This document shows, in pieces, positions 41,501 through 53,007 of a stretch of DNA of 64,000 bases (the stretch's first letter is position 1; each line of letters starts with the position of its first letter). This DNA is from Vibrio tubiashii (GTDB lineage Bacteria > Pseudomonadota > Gammaproteobacteria > Enterobacterales > Vibrionaceae), in assembly GCF_028551255.1 (NCBI RefSeq), contig NZ_CP117029.1, positions 2,604,001-2,668,000 of the forward strand. Direction: 5' to 3'. The notes under the pieces are model-generated. The model made no database searches and was not told the origin of the DNA. It saw nothing but the letters and a program-made list of their open reading frames with translations. The translations under genes and the position numbers were made by a program.

Positions 41501-43060
41501 ATCTCACCACCGCCACACCACGATATCTACTCAATCGAAGATTTGGCTCAGCTAATCTACGACTTGAAGAACGCGAACCGCTCAGGTCGTGTCAACGTTA
41601 AGCTCGTTTCGGAAGCCGGTGTCGGTACCATCGCCTCAGGTGTAGCGAAAGCGAAAGCAGACGTTGTCCTTATCGCTGGTTTCGATGGCGGTACTGGTGC
41701 ATCACCAATGTCGTCTATCCGTCACACAGGTCTGCCTTGGGAACTTGGTCTAGCAGAAACGCACCAAACTCTCATCAAGAATGGTCTACGTAACCGTATC
41801 GTAGTTCAGTCTGATGGTCAGATGAAAACACCTCGTGACCTTGCAGTCGCAACGCTACTAGGTGCTGAAGAATGGGGCGTGGCAACAGCGGCATTGGTTG
41901 TTGAAGGTTGTATCATGATGCGTAAGTGTCACAAGAACACCTGTCCTGTTGGTATCGCAACCCAGAACAAGACTCTACGTGAGCGCTTTGATGGCCGCGT
42001 AGAAGACGTAGTGACATTCTTCCAGTACATGGCTGAAGGTCTACGTGAATTGATGGCTGAACTTGGCTACCGCACTATCGATGAGATGGTTGGTCAGTCG
42101 CACAAACTCAAAGTTCGTGAAGACATCAAACACTGGAAATACAAGAACCTAGACCTATCACCTGTGCTTCACATTGAGCAAGCACGTGAAGGCGATGGCA
42201 TCTACAACCAAACAGAGCAAAACCACAACCTAGAAGAAGTTCTAGACCGTAAGTTGATTCAAGCGGCTATCCCAGCCCTTGAAAAAGGCGAAGCAGTTAA
42301 CGCTGAATTCCCTATCATCAATACGGATCGCTCTGCAGGTACCATGCTGTCGAACGAAATCTCTAAGGTTTACAAAGACACAGGTCTACCACAACCGATG
42401 AACGTCAAGTTCACAGGTTCTGCTGGTCAGTCATTCGGAGCCTTCCTAGCTAAGGGCGTGAAGTTCGAAGTGGAAGGTGATGCGAACGACTACTGGGGTA
42501 AAGGTTTATCAGGCGGTACGCTTGTGCTTTACCCTGACGCGAAATCAACCATCGTTGCTGAAGACAACATCGTAGTGGGTAACGTTTGTTTCTACGGTGC
42601 AACATCAGGCGAGTCTTACATTCGCGGTATGGCAGGTGAACGTTTCTGTGTTCGTAACTCGGGTGCAAAAGTGGTTGTTGAAGGTGTCGGTGACCACGGC
42701 TGTGAATACATGACTGGTGGTGTCGCCGTTATCCTTGGCTCAACAGGTCGTAACTTTGCAGCAGGTATGAGTGGCGGTGTTGCTTATGTTTGGGACAAGT
42801 CTGAAGACTTTGAAACTAAGCTCAACCCAGAACTTGTCGACCTCGATCCAATCGAAGATGAAGATCGTGCATTACTGAAGGAGATGCTTACTAAGCATGT
42901 TGAGTTCACAGGAAGTGAAGTTGCTCAGTCTTTCCTAGACAACTTTGAAGCAAGCCTAGCCTCTATGGTTAAGGTCATGCCGCGTGACTACAAAGCGGTA
43001 CTTCAAAAGCGTAAGGCTGAAGCAGAGCAAGCACAAACGGAACAGGCGGAGGCAGTATAA
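38513..43060 (+). CDS. gltB: Glutamate synthase large subunit, copy 1 (Gram-positive-like type)
   Basis: 1515 residues. GOGAT makes two glutamates from glutamine and 2-oxoglutarate. The ATG at 38513 has an AAGGA site and yields a 20-residue propeptide before the N-terminal nucleophile Cys21 (CGIGFVAHL). The class II glutamine amidotransferase domain is followed by the central domain, the FMN-binding synthase barrel, the [3Fe-4S] cysteines Cys1133, Cys1139 and Cys1144 (CIMMRKCHKNTC), and the C-terminal beta-helix (GXGXG-type repeats). The wording of the N-terminus (HRGGQGCDPCSGDGAG) resembles Bacillus-type GltA more than E. coli GltB, unlike the second copy downstream. Confidence 0.95.
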   Translation: MVDREQNAQGLYTPELEHDACGIGFVAHLKNRKSHEVVTQALDMLARMEHRGGQGCDPCSGDGAGILLQKPHEFLLEEAVKLGIKLPSFEKYGVGVVLFPKDEHKRAQCRDILERNAKRLELDVIGYRVLPTDNSMIGADPLSTEPQFEHVFVSGGPGITPEELERKLYVLRNYTVRVCLESVSNIGDDFYINSMSYKTVVYKGQLTTEQVPQYFLDLQNPTMVSALALVHSRFSTNTFPKWRLAQPFRYIAHNGEINTVRGNLNWMKAREAIIESDLFTQAEIDMLLPICQEGSSDSSNFDMALELLVLSGRSLPHALMMMIPEAWQENKNMDPTRRAFYQYHANVMEPWDGPASVCFTDGVQVGATLDRNGLRPSRYTVTKDDFLVMASESGVVEIEPENVEFRGRLQPGRIFVADLEQGRIISDEEVKDGIASAQPYEKWVEENLLSLKKLPDASNEFNQPSPEKLLHKQQAFGVSSEEVNEIIVPMAKDGKEPLSAMGADWPLAILSHQSQHLSNYFKQLFAQVTNPPIDPIRERMVMSLNTYLGKDQNLLAESPEHCQKVELESPVLSNSELEKLRAIDNEHLQAKTLDIVFQASEDEGKLERALKRICQYAEDAVIDGYSIILLTDRAVNSNHAAIPAMLAVGAVHHHLIRKGLRAKCDIVVETGDARETHHFATLVGYGANAVNPYLVIETMVELQRTKKLDPETNIRDLFENYRKSINGGLLKIFSKMGISTLQSYHGAQIFEALGISKSVVDKYFTGTVSRIQGLTIDDIAKEVLVRHRIGFPTREIPVQVLDVGGVYQWKQRGEKHLFNPETISLLQQSTRNKDYAQFKQYAKAVDDQGDNAATLRSQLDFVKNPAGSIPLEEVEPIENILKRFATGAMSFGSISYEAHSTLAVAMNRIGAKSNSGEGGEDPTRFERKENGDWERSAIKQVASGRFGVTSYYLTNADELQIKMAQGAKPGEGGQLPGDKVDDWIGATRHSTPGVGLISPPPHHDIYSIEDLAQLIYDLKNANRSGRVNVKLVSEAGVGTIASGVAKAKADVVLIAGFDGGTGASPMSSIRHTGLPWELGLAETHQTLIKNGLRNRIVVQSDGQMKTPRDLAVATLLGAEEWGVATAALVVEGCIMMRKCHKNTCPVGIATQNKTLRERFDGRVEDVVTFFQYMAEGLRELMAELGYRTIDEMVGQSHKLKVREDIKHWKYKNLDLSPVLHIEQAREGDGIYNQTEQNHNLEEVLDRKLIQAAIPALEKGEAVNAEFPIINTDRSAGTMLSNEISKVYKDTGLPQPMNVKFTGSAGQSFGAFLAKGVKFEVEGDANDYWGKGLSGGTLVLYPDAKSTIVAEDNIVVGNVCFYGATSGESYIRGMAGERFCVRNSGAKVVVEGVGDHGCEYMTGGVAVILGSTGRNFAAGMSGGVAYVWDKSEDFETKLNPELVDLDPIEDEDRALLKEMLTKHVEFTGSEVAQSFLDNFEASLASMVKVMPRDYKAVLQKRKAEAEQAQTEQAEAV

Positions 43061-44529
43061 TGGGTAAGCCTACTGGATTTTTAGAACATGGTCGCGAGCT
43101 TCCAAAGAAGCTCGACCCATCGGTTCGTATTGAAGACAACAAAGAGTTCGTTTTAAACGAAGAGTTTGGCGACAAGATCAATACTCAGGCTTCTCGTTGT
43201 ATGGACTGTGGTGTTCCTTTCTGTCACAGCGGGTGTCCGATTGGCAACATCATTCCAGAATTTAACGATGCCGTTTATCGTGATAGCTGGGAAGAAGCGT
43301 GGAACATTCTAAGTTCTACTAATAACTTCCCTGAGTTTACAGGTCGTGTCTGCCCTGCTCCATGTGAAAGTGCATGTGTACTTGGTATCAACCAAGACCC
43401 AATCACTATCTGTAACATCGAGAAAACTATTGTCGAAACTGCGTATCGTGAAGGGTACGCAAAACCTAAAACACCTCGTTCTCGCACAGGTAAAACTATT
43501 GCAATCATAGGTTCTGGGCCAGCGGGTCTTGCGGCTGCCGAGCAGCTCAATAGTGCCGGTCACTCAGTGACAGTATTTGAACGTGACGAGAAAGTCGGTG
43601 GTCTACTACGCTTCGGTATCCCTGATTTCAAATTGGGCATGGATGTGATTGATCGCAAGATCAATTTAATGGCTGAAGCAGGCGTTGAGTTCAAAGTAAA
43701 CCAACACATCGGTGTTGATGTCAATGCTCAGCAATTGCGTCAGGAATATGATGTCGTGCTACTAACAGGTGGTTCAACGGTTCCACGCGATCTCCCGGTT
43801 CCTGGGCGTGAGCTGAAAGGCGTTCATTTCGCAATGGAATTCCTAGGCCAAAACAACCGCCGTGCCAACGAGATGGATCTTAAAGGTGAAGAAATTCACG
43901 CCAAAGACAAACATGTTGTGGTTATCGGTGGTGGTGATACGGGTTCTGACTGTGTTGGAACCTCTAATCGCCATAAAGCCGCGAGCGTTACTCAGGTTGA
44001 GATCATGCCGATCCCACCAGAAAAGCGCCCAGCGAACATGCCTTGGCCTCAATACCCAATGATCATGAAAACAACCACTTCTCACGAAGAAGGTTGTGAT
44101 CGTCACTGGAACATTCTGACTAAAGAGTTCATCGGTAACGATGACGGTCAGGTAACAGGTCTACGCATCGCTGATATCGTATGGAAAGATGCAGCACCAG
44201 GTGAGCGCCCTACTTTTGAAGAAGTAGCAAACTCGGAGCGTGTTATCCCATGTGATATGGCCTTCCTAGCCATGGGCTTCTTACACCCAGAACCAACAGG
44301 TGTACTTGCTCAACTTGATATCAAACTTGATGAGCGCGGTAACGTAGCAACTGAAGGCTTTGCAACCAACCAGAAAGGTGTCTTTGCAGCCGGTGATATG
44401 CGTACAGGCCAGTCTCTGGTAGTACGTTGCATCAATGAGGGACGTGAATGTGCAATTGCGATTGATGATTACCTAATGGGTAATTCGAATCTTGAAGCAA
44501 AAGCAGACTCACTGATGCTCTCAGCATAA
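43060..44529 (+). CDS. gltD: Glutamate synthase small subunit, copy 1
   Basis: 489 residues. The NADPH-oxidising beta subunit delivers electrons to GltB. [4Fe-4S] ligands are visible in [13 protein letters not shown] (Cys47, 50, 55, 59) and CPAPCESAC (Cys98, 102, 106). The FAD-binding [11 protein letters not shown] lies at about 151-161 and the NADPH-binding [12 protein letters not shown] near 288. The start codon overlaps the gltB1 stop by one base, with GGCGGAGG before it, so the pair is tightly coupled. It is not a duplicate of the nearby gltD2 at close range: the middle of the two proteins differs clearly. Confidence 0.95.
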   Translation: MGKPTGFLEHGRELPKKLDPSVRIEDNKEFVLNEEFGDKINTQASRCMDCGVPFCHSGCPIGNIIPEFNDAVYRDSWEEAWNILSSTNNFPEFTGRVCPAPCESACVLGINQDPITICNIEKTIVETAYREGYAKPKTPRSRTGKTIAIIGSGPAGLAAAEQLNSAGHSVTVFERDEKVGGLLRFGIPDFKLGMDVIDRKINLMAEAGVEFKVNQHIGVDVNAQQLRQEYDVVLLTGGSTVPRDLPVPGRELKGVHFAMEFLGQNNRRANEMDLKGEEIHAKDKHVVVIGGGDTGSDCVGTSNRHKAASVTQVEIMPIPPEKRPANMPWPQYPMIMKTTTSHEEGCDRHWNILTKEFIGNDDGQVTGLRIADIVWKDAAPGERPTFEEVANSERVIPCDMAFLAMGFLHPEPTGVLAQLDIKLDERGNVATEGFATNQKGVFAAGDMRTGQSLVVRCINEGRECAIAIDDYLMGNSNLEAKADSLMLSA

Positions 44530-44958
44530 TGATTAGCCACCTAAGAAGCTCATTTAGTAGATTCTAGGTGGTTAAGCATAAACAATCATTCCTTCCAAAC
44601 TTTTCCGATTGACCAGTACATTGTGCTGGTCTTTTTTATTTTCCCAAAACACCCTTTGTTGCAAAATTGTAACAATAAAAACCTTAAGCTTCTGAATTAT
44701 ATAGGTTATTACAGCGCATTCAGTGGTAAATCGCATATTGACGTGATATTCCACCAAGAACTTGACCTTTTTTACAATAACCTATACGTTGTGAAGTCGA
44801 TGAAAATGAATTCGTCCAATTTTGTTAAATATTTTAAGAATATTTACTGCATATCTATCCGATATATAACAATTAGAACGCATAGTTAGTCATACATACC
44901 AACCCTTTTGATGTTGGTAGTTCTGTCGGGATGACAGAGAAGCAAAGGGAGAATTGCA
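44530..44958. other. Intergenic region between the two glutamate synthase operons
   Basis: 429 bases, AT-rich. It contains a stem-loop right after gltD1 (CCACCTA/TAGGTGG, 44537-44571), an intrinsic terminator (44611-44638), a possible promoter (TTGACC at 44762-44767 with TATACG at 44783-44788, spacer only 15), and two perfect hairpins just before gltB2: TACCAAC/GTTGGTA (44897-44919) and CTGTC/GACAG (44923-44937). Small open frames here have no ribosome binding sites or family resemblance. Confidence 0.6.
44611..44638 (+). terminator. Terminator of gltB1-gltD1
   Basis: GACCAG, an eight-base loop, CTGGTC, then TTTTTTATTTT. It separates the two glutamate synthase operons transcriptionally. Confidence 0.85.
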
Positions 44959-47900
44959 ATGGCTTTATATGATCCTCGTCTTGAAAAAGACAACTGTGGA
45001 TTTGGCTTGATTGCACATATGGAAGGTGAGCCAAGCCATAAACTGGTACGCACCGCAATTTCAGCACTTGACCGCATGACCCACCGTGGTGGTATCGCCG
45101 CTGACGGTAAAACGGGTGATGGCTGTGGTCTTTTATTACAAAAGCCCGACTCATATCTTCGTCTTATCGCTGAAGAAAATGGTTTCAACCTCGGCAAACA
45201 ATATGCCGTGGGTATGATTTTTTTCAATCAAGACCCTCTTAAAGCTCAACAAGCTAAAGACATTATTAATCAAGAACTTGCAAAAGAGACATTGACCGTC
45301 TCTGGTTGGCGAGAAGTGCCAACCAACTCGGCAGTGTTAGGCCCAATTGCGGCTGATTCACTGCCCAATATTCAGCAAGTTTTTATCTCAGCGCCTGCCG
45401 GGTGGCGTGAGCGCGACATTGAACGACGCCTGTATATCGCTCGCCGCCGAATTGAAAAACAGATCGTTGACGATAACGAGTTTTATATTTGTAGCTTGTC
45501 GACTCAAGTCATGGTGTACAAAGGTCTATGTATGCCAGCAGATTTACCGAGGTTCTATTTAGACCTCGCTGACCTACGCATGGAATCAGCTATCTGCTTG
45601 TTCCACCAGCGTTTTTCTACTAACACTCAACCGCGTTGGCCACTAGCACAGCCATTCAGGTATCTCGCCCATAATGGTGAGATCAATACGATTCAAGGCA
45701 ATAGGCAGTGGGCGCGAGCGCGTGCTTATAAATTTGCTTCGCCGCTCCTACCCGACCTGCAAACGGCGGCTCCTTTCGTCAATGAAACGGGATCAGATTC
45801 ATCAAGCTTAGATAATATGCTTGATCTGTTCTTAGCGGGTGGTATGGATATCTTCCGCGCTATGCGTATGCTTGTTCCACCAGCGTGGCAAAACCACCCA
45901 GATATGGATCCTGATTTACGCGCCTTCTACGATTTCAACTCGAAACATATGGAACCGTGGGATGGTCCGGCTGGTATCGTACTTTCCGATGGCCGATATG
46001 CAGCATGTAACTTAGATAGAAATGGCCTACGCCCTGCTCGTTATGTAATCACCAAAGATAAGCTGATCACTCTTGCATCAGAGGTTGGTATTTGGGATTA
46101 CGCACCGGATGAAGTGGCGGAAAAAGGCCGTGTTGGTCCCGGTGAACTGCTCGTGGTAGATACTCGCCAAGGCAAGCTATGGCAATCAAGCGAAATTGAT
46201 AATGATCTTAAAGGTCGCCACCCATACAAAGAGTGGATGGATAGTAATGTTCATAAACTTACACCATTCTCGCAGTTAGCCGAAGATCAAGTAGGTGAAC
46301 GTAGCTTTGACGATGACCAACTTAAGACCTACCAAAAACAGTTTGCGATGAGCAACGAAGAAGTTGATCAGGTCCTTCGCGTTCTTGGTGATATGGGACA
46401 AGAAGCCGTTGGTTCAATGGGTGATGACACGCCAATGGCAGTGCTCTCTTCCAAAGAACGCCTTGTGACTGACTACTTCCGTCAAAAATTCGCTCAAGTG
46501 ACTAACCCACCTATCGACCCATTGCGTGAAAAACACGTGATGTCGCTTGCAACCAGTATTGGTCAGGAGATGAATGTCTTCTGTGAAACCGATGGTCACG
46601 CCCACCGAGTTACCTTTGATTCGCCTGTTCTGCTTTATTCAGATATGAAGCAGTTGCTTGAGCTAAACGATCAACACTATGGCAACTCAGTACTGGATAT
46701 TAACTACGATCCTCAAGAGAAAGATCTCGAAAAGGCCATCTTAGATCTTTGTGATCAGGCTGAGCAGGCGGTAAAAGATGGCTCTGTGCTCGTGGTTCTT
46801 TCTGACCGAGCATTACGCAAAGGCATGTTACCTATTCCAGCCGCGATGGCAGTAGGCGCAGTGCAAAGCCGCTTGATAGAGGCTAACTTACGCTGTGACG
46901 CTAACATCATTGCCGAAACAGGAACGGTGCGCGATCCGCATCAATTTGCGGTTCTACTTGGCTTTGGTGCAACCGCGGTTTACCCGTATCTCGCCTATGA
47001 AGCCTTAGGCAAAGTGATTGATGATGGTGCGATCGATAAGAGCTATCGCGAAGTGATGCAGAACTACCAGTACGGCATCAACAAAGGCCTGTACAAGATT
47101 ATGTCTAAAATGGGCATTTCAACGGTCGCTTCATACCGTTGTTCGCAGTTGTTTGAAGCTGTCGGCCTAAGTCAGGAAGTTGTCGAGCTGTGCTTTAATG
47201 GTGTTACAACCCGAATTCAAGGTGCAAACTTTGAAGACTTTGAGCAAGACCTTTACAACCTTTCTCGCAAAGCTTGGGCGAAGCGCAAACCTATCGAACA
47301 TGGTGGATTGCTCAAATATGTCCATGGTGGCGAGTACCACGCCTACAACCCAGATGTTGTAGGAACCTTGCAAACCGCAGTTAAGTCCGGTGACTCTTCC
47401 GACTATAAGAGTTTTGCCAAACAGGTCAATGATCGCCCTGTCGCGATGCTGCGTGACCTCATGCAGTTGAAAAAGTCTGATTCCCCGCTACCACTGGAAC
47501 AGATCGAACCAAGCACTGAACTGTTCAAACGATTTGATTCCGCAGCGATGTCTATCGGTGCTTTAAGCCCTGAGGCTCATGAAGCTCTGGCAGCCGCCAT
47601 GAACCGACTGGGTGGCTACTCAAACTCAGGTGAAGGTGGTGAAGATCCACGCCGTTTTGGTACTGAACGTAACTCTCGTATCAAGCAGATTGCCTCAGGA
47701 CGTTTTGGCGTAACACCTCACTACTTAACTAATGCTGATGTCTTGCAAATCAAGGTTGCACAAGGGGCGAAGCCTGGTGAAGGCGGTCAGTTACCGGGGC
47801 ATAAGGTCACGGCTGAAATCGCTAAACTGCGCTATTCAGTGCAAGGGGTAACCCTTATCTCCCCTCCTCCTCATCACGATATCTATTCGATTGAGGATTT

Positions 47901-49422
47901 GGCTCAGCTTATCTTCGACCTTAAGCAGGTCAATCCGAGTGCACTGGTATCGGTGAAATTGGTTTCTGAACCTGGTGTCGGTACGATCGCAACAGGGGTT
48001 GCCAAGGCTTACGCCGATTTGATTACCATTTCTGGCTATGACGGCGGTACGGCGGCAAGCCCACTCACCTCAGTAAAATATGCAGGTAGCCCATGGGAAC
48101 TTGGCCTAGCAGAAACTCAGCAAGCTCTAGTTGCCAACGGTCTTCGCCACAAGATTCGCCTCCAAGTTGATGGCGGCTTGAAAACTGGCTTAGATGTCGT
48201 CAAAGCAGCAATTCTTGGCGCAGAAAGCTTCGGTTTTGGTACCGCGCCAATGGTCGCGATGGGTTGTAAGTTCCTACGTATTTGTCACTTAAACAACTGT
48301 GCGACAGGCGTTGCTACACAAGATGACACCTTACGTAAAGAATACTTCAAGGGTCTACCTGAGATGGTGATGAACTACTTTGTCGGTCTTGCTGATGAAG
48401 TGCGCGAGCTATTAGCCGAACTCGGTGTTGAAAAGCTCACCGATCTCATTGGTCGTACCGATCTACTGGAAGCAGTAGAAGGGATGACAGCCAAACAGAG
48501 CAAGCTCGATCTATCTAGTATTCTAGAAGCACCAGTGTCACCACAAAACCATCCGCTTTATTGGACCGAGCCAAACGCTCCATTTGATAAAGCAGAACTC
48601 AACCAAAAGATCGTTGAAGATACTTTAGCGGCTGTAGAAGCCAAGCAAGGGGCAGACCTCTTCTATAACGTCATTAACACTGACCGTTCAATTGGCGCTC
48701 GCCTTTCTGGTGAAATCGCCAAACGCTACGGTAACCAAGGTATGGCTGCCATACCGATTAAACTCCATTTAGATGGTACGGCAGGTCAGTCGTTTGGTGT
48801 CTGGAATGCGGGCGGTGTTGAACTCTATCTGACGGGTGATGCTAATGACTATGTCGGTAAAGGCATGGCTGGCGGTAAGATTGTTATCAAGCCGCACCAA
48901 GGTACCGCCTTTAGATGTAATGAGGCGACCATCATAGGCAACACTTGTTTGTATGGCGCAACAGGCGGCAAGCTATTTGCGGCAGGTACTGCAGGCGAGC
49001 GCTTCGGGGTGCGTAATTCTGGCACCATCTCTGTGATTGAAGGCGCTGGCGATAATGCTTGTGAATACATGACAGGCGGTATTGTTGCCATTCTTGGTGC
49101 GACTGGTGTGAACTTTGGTGCTGGTATGACAGGCGGCTTTGCTTACGTCTTGGATGAAAACGACGACTTCCAAGGTCGCGTGAACCAAGAATCGGTAGAG
49201 GCGGTTGCCCTATCTGAACTCTATATTCATCAGGAACATTTACGTGGCTTAATTGCAGAACACTTAGAAGAGACAGGATCTGCTCACGCAGAAAATATCT
49301 TAGCGAACTTTGATGAATGGATTCCAAAGTTCTACTTAGTGAAACCTCAAGCAGCAGACTTAAACACCCTGCTAGGCCATCAAAGCCGCAGTGCCGCAGA
49401 ACTGCGCGTTCAAGTCCAATAA
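44959..49422 (+). CDS. gltB: Glutamate synthase large subunit, copy 2 (enterobacterial type)
   Basis: 1487 residues, complete and apparently intact. A 12-residue propeptide precedes the nucleophile Cys13 ([16 protein letters not shown]), which reads very much like E. coli GltB. The FMN barrel, the [3Fe-4S] cysteines Cys1103, Cys1109 and Cys1114 ([12 protein letters not shown]) and the C-terminal beta-helix are all present. A GGGAG site precedes the ATG, behind two small leader hairpins. It is the second GOGAT alpha subunit in this window. The N-terminal difference from copy 1 points to separate ancestry rather than a recent tandem duplication. Confidence 0.95.
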   Translation: MALYDPRLEKDNCGFGLIAHMEGEPSHKLVRTAISALDRMTHRGGIAADGKTGDGCGLLLQKPDSYLRLIAEENGFNLGKQYAVGMIFFNQDPLKAQQAKDIINQELAKETLTVSGWREVPTNSAVLGPIAADSLPNIQQVFISAPAGWRERDIERRLYIARRRIEKQIVDDNEFYICSLSTQVMVYKGLCMPADLPRFYLDLADLRMESAICLFHQRFSTNTQPRWPLAQPFRYLAHNGEINTIQGNRQWARARAYKFASPLLPDLQTAAPFVNETGSDSSSLDNMLDLFLAGGMDIFRAMRMLVPPAWQNHPDMDPDLRAFYDFNSKHMEPWDGPAGIVLSDGRYAACNLDRNGLRPARYVITKDKLITLASEVGIWDYAPDEVAEKGRVGPGELLVVDTRQGKLWQSSEIDNDLKGRHPYKEWMDSNVHKLTPFSQLAEDQVGERSFDDDQLKTYQKQFAMSNEEVDQVLRVLGDMGQEAVGSMGDDTPMAVLSSKERLVTDYFRQKFAQVTNPPIDPLREKHVMSLATSIGQEMNVFCETDGHAHRVTFDSPVLLYSDMKQLLELNDQHYGNSVLDINYDPQEKDLEKAILDLCDQAEQAVKDGSVLVVLSDRALRKGMLPIPAAMAVGAVQSRLIEANLRCDANIIAETGTVRDPHQFAVLLGFGATAVYPYLAYEALGKVIDDGAIDKSYREVMQNYQYGINKGLYKIMSKMGISTVASYRCSQLFEAVGLSQEVVELCFNGVTTRIQGANFEDFEQDLYNLSRKAWAKRKPIEHGGLLKYVHGGEYHAYNPDVVGTLQTAVKSGDSSDYKSFAKQVNDRPVAMLRDLMQLKKSDSPLPLEQIEPSTELFKRFDSAAMSIGALSPEAHEALAAAMNRLGGYSNSGEGGEDPRRFGTERNSRIKQIASGRFGVTPHYLTNADVLQIKVAQGAKPGEGGQLPGHKVTAEIAKLRYSVQGVTLISPPPHHDIYSIEDLAQLIFDLKQVNPSALVSVKLVSEPGVGTIATGVAKAYADLITISGYDGGTAASPLTSVKYAGSPWELGLAETQQALVANGLRHKIRLQVDGGLKTGLDVVKAAILGAESFGFGTAPMVAMGCKFLRICHLNNCATGVATQDDTLRKEYFKGLPEMVMNYFVGLADEVRELLAELGVEKLTDLIGRTDLLEAVEGMTAKQSKLDLSSILEAPVSPQNHPLYWTEPNAPFDKAELNQKIVEDTLAAVEAKQGADLFYNVINTDRSIGARLSGEIAKRYGNQGMAAIPIKLHLDGTAGQSFGVWNAGGVELYLTGDANDYVGKGMAGGKIVIKPHQGTAFRCNEATIIGNTCLYGATGGKLFAAGTAGERFGVRNSGTISVIEGAGDNACEYMTGGIVAILGATGVNFGAGMTGGFAYVLDENDDFQGRVNQESVEAVALSELYIHQEHLRGLIAEHLEETGSAHAENILANFDEWIPKFYLVKPQAADLNTLLGHQSRSAAELRVQVQ

Positions 49423-49440
49423 TTCATGGAGGATGTTTGA

Positions 49441-50856
<1,416 letters not shown>

Positions 50857-50872
50857 CCTTAACTCAACTCAC

Positions 50873-50902
50873 AAAAGGATCCATTAATTGGATCCTTTTT
50901 TC
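50873..50902 (+). terminator. Terminator of gltB2-gltD2
   Basis: AAAAGGATCC, a seven-base loop, GGATCCTTTTTT: a perfect stem followed directly by a T tract. Confidence 0.9.
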
Positions 50903-50951
50903 ATTTAAAACATATAATTGAATTCGATAAAAACAAGACAAGGTATTCAAA

Positions 50952-51380
50952 ATGAAGAACGCCGCTCTCCTTTCAATCACCCTATTGGGTTTAACCGCTT
51001 GTAGCCAAGGAGTTCAAGAGATGCAAGATCGTACAGCTTCCCCTTGTGGTGACAAACCTAACTGCGTTTCAACACAAGATACTCGACCAGAGCATAACCT
51101 CGCGCCGTTTGAACTCAATGATGGCGTGACCTTAGATCAGATAGAAGCTGTGGTACTAAAAGAGCCAAGAACCAAAACTGCGGAAAAAAGCGCTGATTAT
51201 TTACGAGTAGAATTTACCAGTAAGATCATGCGTTTCGTCGATGATTTAGAATTAAGAATAGAAGGGAACAGTCTGATTGTTCGCTCTGAATCTCGCACCG
51301 GTCACTCTGATTTTGGGGTTAACCGCAAACGCGCTGATGCACTGAGAGCCGCTCTGAGTGAGGCTAAGCTAATTAAATAG
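50952..51380 (+). CDS. DUF1499 family lipoprotein
   Basis: 142 residues. The lipoprotein signal ends at Cys17 (GLTAC). The mature part carries DUF1499 features: the Cys-containing PCGDKPNCVST followed by a compact alpha/beta domain ending SRTGHSDFGVNRKRADALR. The function of DUF1499 is unknown. It is flanked by terminators on both sides, so it is a single-gene unit convergent with truB. Confidence 0.85.
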   Translation: MKNAALLSITLLGLTACSQGVQEMQDRTASPCGDKPNCVSTQDTRPEHNLAPFELNDGVTLDQIEAVVLKEPRTKTAEKSADYLRVEFTSKIMRFVDDLELRIEGNSLIVRSESRTGHSDFGVNRKRADALRAALSEAKLIK

Positions 51381-51485
51381 CCTCTTACACAAGAGTCCGG
51401 ACGCCTTGGCAAACTTCGCAGCTTGAGTAACGACTGCTTGTTGCTATTGCATCAAGTATTCGTAGACATTACGCCACGCAGCTAT

Positions 51486-51514
51486 AAAAAAACCGAAGCA
51501 TTAAGCTTCGGTTT
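51486..51514. terminator. Terminator of the rimP-nusA-infB-rbfA-truB operon
   Basis: AACCGAAGC/GCTTCGGTT stem with a seven-A run on the left (T tract for the minus-strand operon) and a shorter TTTT on the right for the DUF1499 gene. Confidence 0.88.
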
Positions 51515-51538
51515 TAGGTTTTCACTAGCGGTAGCCTG

Positions 51539-52486
51539 TTACTCAGCTTCTTCGCGGAAGACAACTAGGCGCTTTGGTGCTACCTTGCCATCATCGTTCA
51601 CTTCAGCAACACCAATGAACAACTTCTCTTCACCGGAAGTCATACGCAGCGGTGTGCCTTCTGGTGCGCCGAATACTTGCACTGGCATACCGTGTTGAAC
51701 CAAATTGGTCAGTTCTGCATTAAGGTTTACTTCTGGTAAATCTTCTACCGCGGTATCCATAGGTAACAGCAGAGGATCAAGTAGCTCTTTCGGTGCAACT
51801 TCGTCACGATGTGCTTGCTCTAAAAGCTCATTAAGTTGCTCTAGAGTCACCATTTTCTCGTATGGATATTTGGCAACCCCAGTACGACGTAGCATAGTGA
51901 CATGAGCACCACAGCCGAGCATCTCACCAAGATCATCAACGATGGTGCGGATGTAAGTGCCTTTAGAACAGTGGACTTCCATCTCGACTTCATCACCTTC
52001 AAAGCGATGCAGTACAATTTCATAAACCGTAATTTTGCGTGATTCACGCGGTACTTCAATACCTTTTCGTGCATACTCATACAAAGGCTTACCTTGGTAT
52101 TTCAATGCCGAAAACATTGAAGGCACTTGATCAGATTCACCACGGAAGTTATCAATGCAGGCTTCAAGCTTGTCGAGAGACACGTCTATCGGACGAGTCT
52201 CAACCACTTCACCATCAGAATCTGAAGTATCCGTGCGCTCCCCTAACTTGGCGATCACTCGGTAGCGTTTATCAGAATCCAACAAGAACTGAGAAAACTT
52301 GGTGGCTTCACCAAGACAGATTGGCAGCATACCTGTCGCTAGGGGATCCAGAGCACCGGTATGACCTGCTTTCTCTGCAAAGTAAATGCGTTTTACTTTC
52401 TGCAGTGCATCATTAGATGAAATGCCTGTTGGCTTGTCTAAAAGGACAACACCATTAATTGGACGACCTTTACGACGACGAGCCAT
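51539..52486 (-). CDS. truB: tRNA pseudouridine-55 synthase
   Basis: 315 residues. It makes pseudouridine 55 in the T arm of tRNAs. The catalytic Asp47 lies in [15 protein letters not shown], after the family start [15 protein letters not shown]. The C-terminal PUA-like extension is present. It overlaps the rbfA stop by one base. In E. coli rpsO and pnp follow; here a terminator follows and neither is present in the window. Confidence 0.96.
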   Translation of the reverse strand: MARRRKGRPINGVVLLDKPTGISSNDALQKVKRIYFAEKAGHTGALDPLATGMLPICLGEATKFSQFLLDSDKRYRVIAKLGERTDTSDSDGEVVETRPIDVSLDKLEACIDNFRGESDQVPSMFSALKYQGKPLYEYARKGIEVPRESRKITVYEIVLHRFEGDEVEMEVHCSKGTYIRTIVDDLGEMLGCGAHVTMLRRTGVAKYPYEKMVTLEQLNELLEQAHRDEVAPKELLDPLLLPMDTAVEDLPEVNLNAELTNLVQHGMPVQVFGAPEGTPLRMTSGEEKLFIGVAEVNDDGKVAPKRLVVFREEAE

Positions 52487-52893
52487 TACTCTTCACCTGC
52501 CTGATCTTCTTCACGACCAGCGTCATGCTGTTTACGCTTATCTTCGTTAACTACCTCTGACACTAGGTTTGACATACGCATACCCTCGACAAGTGTATTG
52601 TCGTAGTGGAAACGTACTTCAGGTGTTAGACGTAGGCGAATGCGTTTGCCTAGCATCATACGGATATGAACTTCATGCTCACGTAGTGCTTCTAGGCAAG
52701 ATTCTGGCGTTTGCTCACCAACACATAGGAAAGTAACGAAAACTTTCGCGTATGCTAAATCACGTGACACTTCCACATCAGAAATCGTCACCATGCCTAG
52801 GCGAGAATCACGAACTTCGCGTTGAAGGATCATTGCGAGTTCTTTTTGCAGCTGCTGTGCAACACGCTGCGTGCGGCTAAATTCTTTTGACAT
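52486..52893 (-). CDS. rbfA: Ribosome-binding factor A
   Basis: 135 residues. KH-type RNA-binding protein for late maturation of the 30S subunit and the 16S 5' end. The stretch [20 protein letters not shown], the central [14 protein letters not shown] and the acidic/basic flexible tail (last 20 residues) match the family. It is separated from infB by 114 bases that contain a G6/C6 inverted repeat. Confidence 0.95.
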   Translation of the reverse strand: MSKEFSRTQRVAQQLQKELAMILQREVRDSRLGMVTISDVEVSRDLAYAKVFVTFLCVGEQTPESCLEALREHEVHIRMMLGKRIRLRLTPEVRFHYDNTLVEGMRMSNLVSEVVNEDKRKQHDAGREEDQAGEE

Positions 52894-52916
52894 ATCTTTT
52901 CTCTTATTAGAAAGAA

Positions 52917-52945
52917 TGGGGGGATGGATAAATTCCAGCCCCCCA
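52917..52945. repeat. Perfect inverted repeat TGGGGGG/CCCCCCA in the infB-rbfA spacer
   Basis: Seven-base perfect arms at 52917-52923 and 52939-52945 with a 15-base loop. There is no T tract on either side, so it is not a standard terminator. In the mRNA it would form a very stable stem about 25 bases before the rbfA start. Confidence 0.6.
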
Positions 52946-53007
52946 TGGCGTATTCAACAACCAATTACTGCTTATCTATCAATAAGTAAGCCAGCAATGT
53001 TAGTCAA

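Noticed and set aside
44623..44889. An 88-codon frame between gltD1 and gltB2
   Set aside because: AT-rich low-complexity translation that begins inside the gltD1 terminator; no ribosome binding site.
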